From: DATHSY01 sp046729855
Lineage (GTDB): Bacteria; Actinomycetota; UBA4738; HRBIN12
Reading direction: 5' to 3'
Assembly: GCA_046729855.1 (NCBI GenBank)
Contig: JBKPHM010000117.1
Span: 1 to 19,056 of the forward strand
DNA length: 19,056 nucleotides
Shown piece by piece: positions 15,446 to 19,056 of the stretch. The position numbers and the translations under genes were made by a program. Each line of letters opens with the position of its first letter. Position 1 is the stretch's first letter. Below the pieces are notes generated by a model that was not told the DNA's origin, did no database searches, and worked only from the letters and a program-made list of their open reading frames with translations.

Positions 15446-16062
15446 TGCTCGACCGGCTCGGACCCTGGGCCGACGGCACGATCCTGCGCGAGGCCGAAGC
15501 CATCGACCTCGCGATCTACCGCGCCATCGCCTCGACGCCGTCACCGGCGCTCGACGACGCGATGCGCTCGCTCTCCGGCGCGGCGAACCACTCGAAGCTG
15601 TGGCTCGCCGCGGCGGCGGCGATGGCTCTGCTCGGCGGTCGCGCAGGGCGCCGGGCGGCCGTCACGGGCGTGGGGGCGATCGGAGCGACCTCCTTCGTCG
15701 TCAACGTCCCGTTGAAGATCCTCCTGCGGCGAGCCCGTCCCGACCGCATCGGGGCACAGGTGCCTATCGCGCGACAGGTACCGATGCCGCTGACCAACTC
15801 GTTCCCTTCGGGTCACGCTGCATCGGGCTTCGCCTTCGCGGCCGCGGTCGCTGGGAGCCTTCCCGGTATCGCAGCGCCGCTTCGGACGATCGCCTCAGCG
15901 GTCGGCTACTCCCGGGTCCACACCGGGGTGCACTACCCCGGCGACGTCATCGTTGGGTCGCTGATCGGCACGACGGTCGGGGAATCTGTGGCGATCCTCG
16001 TCCGCCGCCAGGCTCGCCGCCACTCGAGCCGTTCGGGTCGGTCGCCCGGCGGCGAGGGCTGA
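15445..16062 (+). CDS. PAP2 superfamily lipid phosphatase
   Basis: The protein has 205 residues, ATG at 15445 (a GTG one codon earlier is also in frame), overlapping the DAGK stop as TGATG, with GGAGGTGAGG ahead. The three PAP2 motifs are complete: KILLRRARP (K91 to P99), PSGH (121-124) and SRVHTGVHYPGD (S156, R157, H163, D167). TM segments fall at about 52-66, 72-90, 125-142, 146-156 and 168-186. It dephosphorylates lipid phosphates such as phosphatidate or undecaprenyl pyrophosphate, with the active site on the outer face of the membrane. Being coupled to a lipid kinase of the opposite reaction, it probably works on the same lipid cycle; in other actinobacteria the two domains are sometimes fused. 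The tail (188-205) is basic and disordered. Confidence 0.92.
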   Translation: MLDRLGPWADGTILREAEAIDLAIYRAIASTPSPALDDAMRSLSGAANHSKLWLAAAAAMALLGGRAGRRAAVTGVGAIGATSFVVNVPLKILLRRARPDRIGAQVPIARQVPMPLTNSFPSGHAASGFAFAAAVAGSLPGIAAPLRTIASAVGYSRVHTGVHYPGDVIVGSLIGTTVGESVAILVRRQARRHSSRSGRSPGGEG

Positions 16063-16141
16063 CGCCCGCACGGCATACGGGATCATCACCGAGCTCGGTT
16101 GCCTCTCGTCCTCGATAAACGCGCGCGCCATCCGCGGGCCA

Positions 16142-16189
16142 CTTCAACGGAGTTCTGAGATGTCAGGGGCCCTAGTTTTGAGAGCACCC
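16142..16189 (+). repeat. Direct repeat copy 1 (48 bp), left edge of putative island
   Basis: This matches 18573-18620 at 40 of 48 positions, and all eight differences are transitions. The core GAGATGTCAGGGGCC is identical in both. Each copy contains GTTYTGAGA twice, 23 bases apart. No matching copy was noticed elsewhere in the window by eye. Confidence 0.75.
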
Positions 16190-16211
16190 CGATGTGGGGT
16201 GTTCTCAAAAC
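16175..16211. repeat. 16-bp stem-loop at repeat copy 1
   Basis: GTTTTGAGAGCACCCC (16175-16190), loop GATGT, then GGGGTGTTCTCAAAAC (16196-16211). Fifteen Watson-Crick pairs and one G-T wobble. It lies 113 bases past the PAP2 stop. There is no T run, but the stem ends in a run of A, so it could act as a weak bidirectional terminator or mark an element end. Confidence 0.6.
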
Positions 16212-16368
16212 CCCGTGGCCAGGGCAAACGGAGCAGCGTTAGCTGAGTGCCGACAGGTTAAGAGGGGTAGTAACCACAGCAGGTCACAGCTGGTTTCCGC
16301 CGCCCGGCGGGGCGCGCCAGGCACGGAACGGCGAAGTCCTAGCCGTCAGCTGGACGCGGCACCGTAGA

Positions 16369-16374
16369 TAGGCT
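16369..16374 (+). promoter_or_regulatory. TAGGCT -10 box before the 16382 methyltransferase
   Basis: TAGGCT fits TANNNT and lies 7 bases before the GTG at 16382, the leaderless arrangement common in actinobacteria. The purine run GGGAGAG is too close to the GTG to act as a ribosome site. No clear -35 is seen. Confidence 0.45.
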
Positions 16375-16381
16375 GGGAGAG

Positions 16382-17245
16382 GTGACAACGTACCCGGAGG
16401 ACTTCGTCGCCGATCTCCGCCGGCTGCGACGTTGGCCCACCCTCCGCGACAGCCTCTGGCGGACCCCAGACCTCGTGAACCTCACGTACTCCGAGCTCGC
16501 GCGGTCGGTGCAGGCATGCATCGGATCAAAGCCGTGCAGGGTTCTCTACGTCGGGCCTGGGTTCGGCCACATCGCCCTGGAACTAGCCCGCTCGGGCCAC
16601 CACGTAACGGGCGTGGACGTCGACGAGGAAGCGATCTCCTTCGCGAAGCGCGCCGAGGAAACGGATCCCATCCTCCATACCAGAGGGTCGCTCTCATACG
16701 AGGTCGCGGAGTTCCCGGGAGAGTTCCAGGGGGAAGGACCGTATGACAAGGTGCTGTTCTGCCGTGTTCTCCATCACATCGCAGATCCATCGGCGGCAGT
16801 CGCGAAAGCCGACGAACTGCTTGGACCCGATGGGACGATCGTCTGCTTCGAATTCGCGCACGATCGGCTCGACCGAACAGGGGCGCGATGGATGGCCGCA
16901 TCCGTGCTGTGGCTCGCGAGCGCCGGCTGGTGGAGTGAGCCTTCGGCCGGCTCGCTCGAGAGCGAGACGGAGAGAACGGTTCGACGGTGGCAAGCTGACC
17001 ACGAACGTGAGGGCTTGAACTCGTTCCAGGAGATGATCGCGCCGCTGCGAAGCACCTTCTCCTTGCGGCGACTCGCTTGGCATCCCTATCTGTTCTGGGA
17101 TCTTGCGGCCGAGATGCGCGTGTCGGCGGAGCAAGAGGCGGAGGTGGCGGTTCGTCTGCGCGATCAGGAAGCCGCATCGCTCTCCCAAGGGAGCCTTCAA
17201 GGCGTGCTGTTCTCAACAGTGGGGCGGAGGCGAACAGCCGTGTGA
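16382..17245 (+). CDS. Class I SAM-dependent methyltransferase
   Basis: The protein has 287 residues with a GTG start. The Rossmann methyltransferase motifs are clear: motif I VLYVGPGFGHIALELA (54-69), the acidic end of strand 2 in GVDVDEE (D79), and the motif IV/V region KVLFCRVLHHIADP (123-136) followed by LGPDGTIVCFE. The VLHH pair resembles UbiE/Coq5-like small-molecule methyltransferases. Residues 155-287 form a variable, Trp-rich substrate domain. The acceptor is unknown. Codon use is slightly richer in A/T at third positions than the genes to the left, and it lies between the two direct repeats, so acquisition by transfer is plausible. The first methyltransferase-like remnant follows 44 bases later. 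Confidence 0.85.
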   Translation: MTTYPEDFVADLRRLRRWPTLRDSLWRTPDLVNLTYSELARSVQACIGSKPCRVLYVGPGFGHIALELARSGHHVTGVDVDEEAISFAKRAEETDPILHTRGSLSYEVAEFPGEFQGEGPYDKVLFCRVLHHIADPSAAVAKADELLGPDGTIVCFEFAHDRLDRTGARWMAASVLWLASAGWWSEPSAGSLESETERTVRRWQADHEREGLNSFQEMIAPLRSTFSLRRLAWHPYLFWDLAAEMRVSAEQEAEVAVRLRDQEAASLSQGSLQGVLFSTVGRRRTAV

Positions 17246-17277
17246 ACGCGGCAACGGAAGATCAGACTCGGCACAGC

Positions 17278-17283
17278 TAGACT
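17278..17283 (+). promoter_or_regulatory. TAGACT -10 box before CTG 17290
   Basis: TAGACT fits TANNNT and is exactly 6 bases before the CTG that best starts the methyltransferase remnant, the same spacing as TAGCCT-N6-CTG at 4121-4135. It also contains the in-frame stop that closes the frame upstream. Confidence 0.4.
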
Positions 17284-17289
17284 TCTCCC

Positions 17290-17556
17290 CTGGACGCGTC
17301 TCAGCATGGGAACGACATCTACCGGACGCGCTCCCCTCAAGAGATCAGCTGGTACGAACGCGTGCCTGACACGTCGCTGGATCGCGCCCGGGCCCCGCCC
17401 GCGGACGGGGCAGCGCGGAGCGTCGTAGACGTCGGCGGCGGCGCTTCGACGAGTCCCAGGTTCGAGTTGATCGACCGCGAGCGACACGTGCACACGGCAC
17501 CGCGGCGTATGCAGCAATCCTTTCTCTACGCGTCGTTCCGGTGGCTCGCCCGGTGA
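17290..17556 (+). pseudogene. Truncated SAM-dependent methyltransferase, N-terminal fragment
   Basis: From CTG 17290 the frame reads DASQHGNDIYRTRSPQEISW, then YERVPDTSLD and SVVDVGGGAST. This matches the N-terminus of a common bacterial methyltransferase type: an HWxxxYRTR start, an SWYxxxPxxSL motif, then the SAM-binding DVGGGAS loop. The usual Trp after the His is Gly here. After GGGAST (about 17450) similarity stops; the remaining 35 residues to the TGA at 17556 are not methyltransferase-like and the rest of the fold (150 or more residues) is missing. It is a dead fragment, probably truncated by the event that brought the transposase now lying downstream. Confidence 0.6.
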
Positions 17557-17612
17557 CAGACAGTTGGTGAGTGCTTGAGGCGCCCTCGAGCCGGGTGGGC
17601 TGAGGGACGACG

Positions 17613-18362
17613 GTGCACCGGTCGGGACAAGTGAACGACGCATCCCGACCAGGTACCGCCGACGAGGACACCGGCATCCGATTGGCGGAACTGGTCGCCG
17701 CGTTTCTCACTCGCCACGAGGACCTTCAGCGAGTACGCGGCACGGATCGAGGGTCACCTCGTCAGCACCCACGCACCGAGCACCTCCGCCAGCTCCTGCC
17801 GATGCCCCCGATGAACGCCACGGTCGAGGAGACGGCCGAGTACGAGCGCGTGTTCAACGAGCTCGCCCGCTACTGCTTCGAGCGCCTCAACAAGCCCGAC
17901 TCCGACGGCACCACTAGGTGGATGTGCCCGGTCCACGCGGGACGCCTCTGCACGCGTTCGGTGCCTGAGACGATGCGCACCTCGCGTGAAGCGCCGCTCA
18001 TCGACTTGCCCGACGGGGAGCGCTGCTGCGACGGGACGGTGAGCGTCCAGGCCGCCGAGCTGCCCCACTGGCTTCTTCCCGGGCACGACCGCCTGGCGCA
18101 CCCTCCTACGGCCGTCGTCAGGTGGTCGAGGGTGCCAACGGCATGTTGAAGGGGGTTCGCGAACATCGCCCACAAGTTCTTCCGGGGGTTCAGGCTCACG
18201 AAGATGCGGATCTTGCTCGCGGCCACGATCGTCGGCTACAACCTCGAGGCGATCCGTTCGTTCCGCGCGAAGAAGACCGCCGAACGGACCGTGGCACCGC
18301 CGAAGAGGACGAGGAAGAAAGCGTCGCAAGGCGACATGGACGCAGATCCTCGGATCTCCTGA
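17613..18362 (+). pseudogene. Degenerate DDE transposase, C-terminal part
   Basis: The opening frame (17613-18149) holds EHLRQLLPMPPMNATVEET, then DGTTRWMCPVHAGRL and GERCCDGTVSV, the Cys-containing region typical of an actinobacterial DDE transposase family. After LPHW (about 18070) the homology changes frame. PGTTAWRT lies one frame over, SYGRRQVVEGANGMLKG in the next (an extra base near 18105), and FANIAHKFFRGFRLTKMRIL followed by VGYNLEAIRSF is back in the first frame after the TGA at 18147, running to TGA 18362. RRxxVEGxNGxLK is the conserved E region of the DDE core. At least two, probably three, frameshifts make it inactive. The N-terminal half with the first catalytic Asp is not present, so the element is also 5'-truncated. 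I cannot name the IS family with certainty. Confidence 0.65.
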
Positions 18363-18572
18363 TGATCGGTCCGCGGCTGATCCGTCCGGGTCTGGGCGCG
18401 CGCCTCCTTCGATCTGATCCCGCCAGTCCCGCCCACTCGACCCTTGATCAAGGACGTCATCGGCACGTTCCGATGACGTCCTTGGCGCGTTCCAAGGCCG
18501 TCTGCATAGGCTGATCGACGCCGGCACGACCACAACCGACTTGTGATGGCCTGAAACAACGACGGAGAGCTT
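18363..18572. other. Non-coding stretch after the transposase, with nested palindromes
   Basis: This stretch holds no convincing gene. It contains the palindrome and hairpin group at 18442-18497 and leads into direct repeat copy 2. Confidence 0.5.
18442..18497. repeat. Cluster of three overlapping inverted repeats
   Basis: CCTTGATCAAGG (18442-18453) is a perfect 12-bp palindrome. CAAGGACGTCATCGG (18449-18463) pairs perfectly with 18470-18484 over 15 bp around the loop CACGTT. CCTTGG (18480-18485) pairs with CCAAGG (18492-18497). The arms share the CAAGG/CCTTG words, so the three structures exclude each other. There is no T run. Confidence 0.65.
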
Positions 18573-18620
18573 CTTCAGCGGGGTTTTGAGATGTCAGGGG
18601 CCTCGGTTCTGAGAACACCC
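18573..18620 (+). repeat. Direct repeat copy 2 (48 bp), abutting tRNA-Tyr 3' end
   Basis: This pairs with 16142-16189 (40/48, only transitions). It ends one base before the encoded CCA of the tRNA (18622-18624). Weaker similarity (ATG followed by G/T runs) continues into the tRNA 3' end, as an old attachment site might show. Confidence 0.75.
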
Positions 18621-18621
18621 A

Positions 18622-18706
18622 TGGTGGGAGGGGGAGGATTCGAACCTCCGTAGGCTACGCCGGCGATTTTACAGACCGCTCCCTTTGGCCGCTCGGGCAC
18701 CCTCCC
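18622..18706 (-). tRNA. tRNA-Tyr (GTA anticodon)
   Basis: The minus-strand acceptor arm GGGAGGG (18706-18700) pairs with CCCTCCC (18632-18626), followed by discriminator A (18625) and an encoded CCA (18624-18622). The T arm is GGAGG-TTCGAAT-CCTCC. The anticodon loop CTGTAAA gives GTA (18672-18670). A long variable arm, standard for bacterial tRNA-Tyr, lies between the anticodon and T arms. The 3' end points toward the repeat-bounded island. Confidence 0.95.
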
Positions 18707-18718
18707 GGAAGCGCAGCC

Positions 18719-18748
18719 AGGATAGCAAGCGAGCTGGCGGCGGCCGAA
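18719..18748 (-). promoter_or_regulatory. Promoter of tRNA-Tyr
   Basis: On the minus strand TATCCT (18724-18719) is a good -10, 12 bases before the mature 5' end. TTCGGC (18748-18743) is a weak -35 with an 18-base spacer. Confidence 0.45.
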
Positions 18749-18917
18749 CCTGCGCCCCCGGCCATCGCGTGAACCGGATCCCGGATGCCGGGCCGGCCGG
18801 TCAGCGTTGCACCGCAGTGGGTAGAGCGTCGCATCCGCGTCGCGCGTATGGACCCCGAGCGTCGTGTCTCGTCACCGCTCTACGCGTGGGGGCCCGGCTC
18901 CGTAAGATGGGCGGACC

Positions 18918-19056
18918 ATGGCCAAGGGCGACTTCTCCTTCGACATCGTGTCCCAGGTCTCGATGCCGGAGGTCGCGAACGCCGTCGACCAGACCCGCCG
19001 TGAGATCGCGCAGCGGTTCGACTTCAAGAACACCGGGACGACGATCAGCCAGGACG
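18918..19056 (+). CDS. yajQ: YajQ family (UPF0234/DUF520) nucleotide-binding protein, N-terminal part
   Basis: The first 46 codons are present; the gene continues past the window edge. The start MAKGDFSFDIVSQVSMPEV, then NAVDQ, EIAQRFDFKNT, is the conserved N-terminus of YajQ (SFDIVSEVDxxEVxNAVxQ, then RFDFK). YajQ proteins have been reported to bind cyclic di-GMP and to affect phage or virulence gene expression; the role in this lineage is unknown. TAAGAT (18903-18908) fits TANNNT and ends 9 bases before the ATG, with no ribosome site, so transcription probably starts at or within a few bases of the ATG. It is divergent from tRNA-Tyr. Confidence 0.9.
   Translation, partial: MAKGDFSFDIVSQVSMPEVANAVDQTRREIAQRFDFKNTGTTISQD

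Larger units (their letters stand above)
16063..16381. other. Intergenic region with repeat and strong hairpin
   Basis: These 319 bases after the PAP2 stop carry direct repeat copy 1 (16142-16189), a 16-bp stem-loop (16175-16211) and the promoter of the next gene. On the minus strand, 16131-16062 reads ARAFIEDERQPSSVMIPYAV, which looks protein-like but has no homologous context that I recognise and runs on antisense to PAP2. I see no intact gene here. Confidence 0.5.

Noticed and set aside
15895..16131. Minus-strand ORF with protein-like opening ARAFIEDERQPSS
   Set aside because: Most of it is antisense to PAP2, and the non-overlapping part is only about 23 codons without recognised homology.
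16142..18620. CRISPR array from the repeated GTTYTGAGA words
   Set aside because: Only two short words per copy, two copies 2.4 kb apart, no regular spacers and no cas genes.

Overview
The window is GC-rich DNA with GC-rich third codon positions, TANNNT -10 boxes placed directly before start codons, frequent GTG starts and typical actinobacterial families: an MMPL exporter, a mycothiol-dependent isomerase-like protein, HTH_42, AI-2E/HdeD and DAGK-PAP2. It most likely comes from a member of the Actinomycetota, probably a deep-branching soil or sediment lineage. The species cannot be told from the sequence.

Layout. 1-1353: two divergent secreted hydrolases, an EEP-family protein cut by the window edge and a metallophosphoesterase. 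1379-4015: an MMPL/RND exporter on the minus strand. 4133-4861: a TIGR03083-type metalloprotein whose conserved N-terminus runs upstream of its first ATG to a CTG placed behind a -10-like box. 4878-7080: a minus-strand group with an alpha/beta hydrolase, an HTH_42 (AlkX/AlkZ-like) protein and a frameshifted C-terminal remnant that looks like a DinB protein. 7341-10219: a secreted M36 (fungalysin-like) metallopeptidase split by a one-base frameshift just after its zinc site. 10171-13616: a minus-strand run of a small ORF, an AI-2E-type permease, a truncated diacylglycerol-kinase-like remnant, an HdeD-like membrane protein and two coiled-coil proteins. This resembles an envelope or stress gene set. 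14069-16062: a full membrane-anchored DAGK-family lipid kinase translationally coupled to a PAP2 phosphatase. These catalyse opposite reactions on lipid phosphates.

16.1-18.7 kb looks like an accessory island. It holds an intact SAM methyltransferase, a truncated SAM methyltransferase and a frameshift-riddled transposase. It is bracketed by two 48-bp direct repeats (40/48 identical, all differences transitions), one of which abuts the 3' end of a tRNA-Tyr gene. After the tRNA the window ends inside a yajQ-family gene.

The points most worth checking are: the repeat-bounded island at tRNA-Tyr; the recurrent TAGNCT-N6-CTG start architecture (two cases, plus a TAGNCT-N7-GTG case); two frameshifts that each lack one C in the same local context (expected ACCTCG, found ACTCG), which could be true decay or a systematic sequencing error; and the truncated DAGK remnant kept inside a tightly packed operon. 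I did not find a recognisable defence system, CRISPR array or secondary-metabolite cluster.
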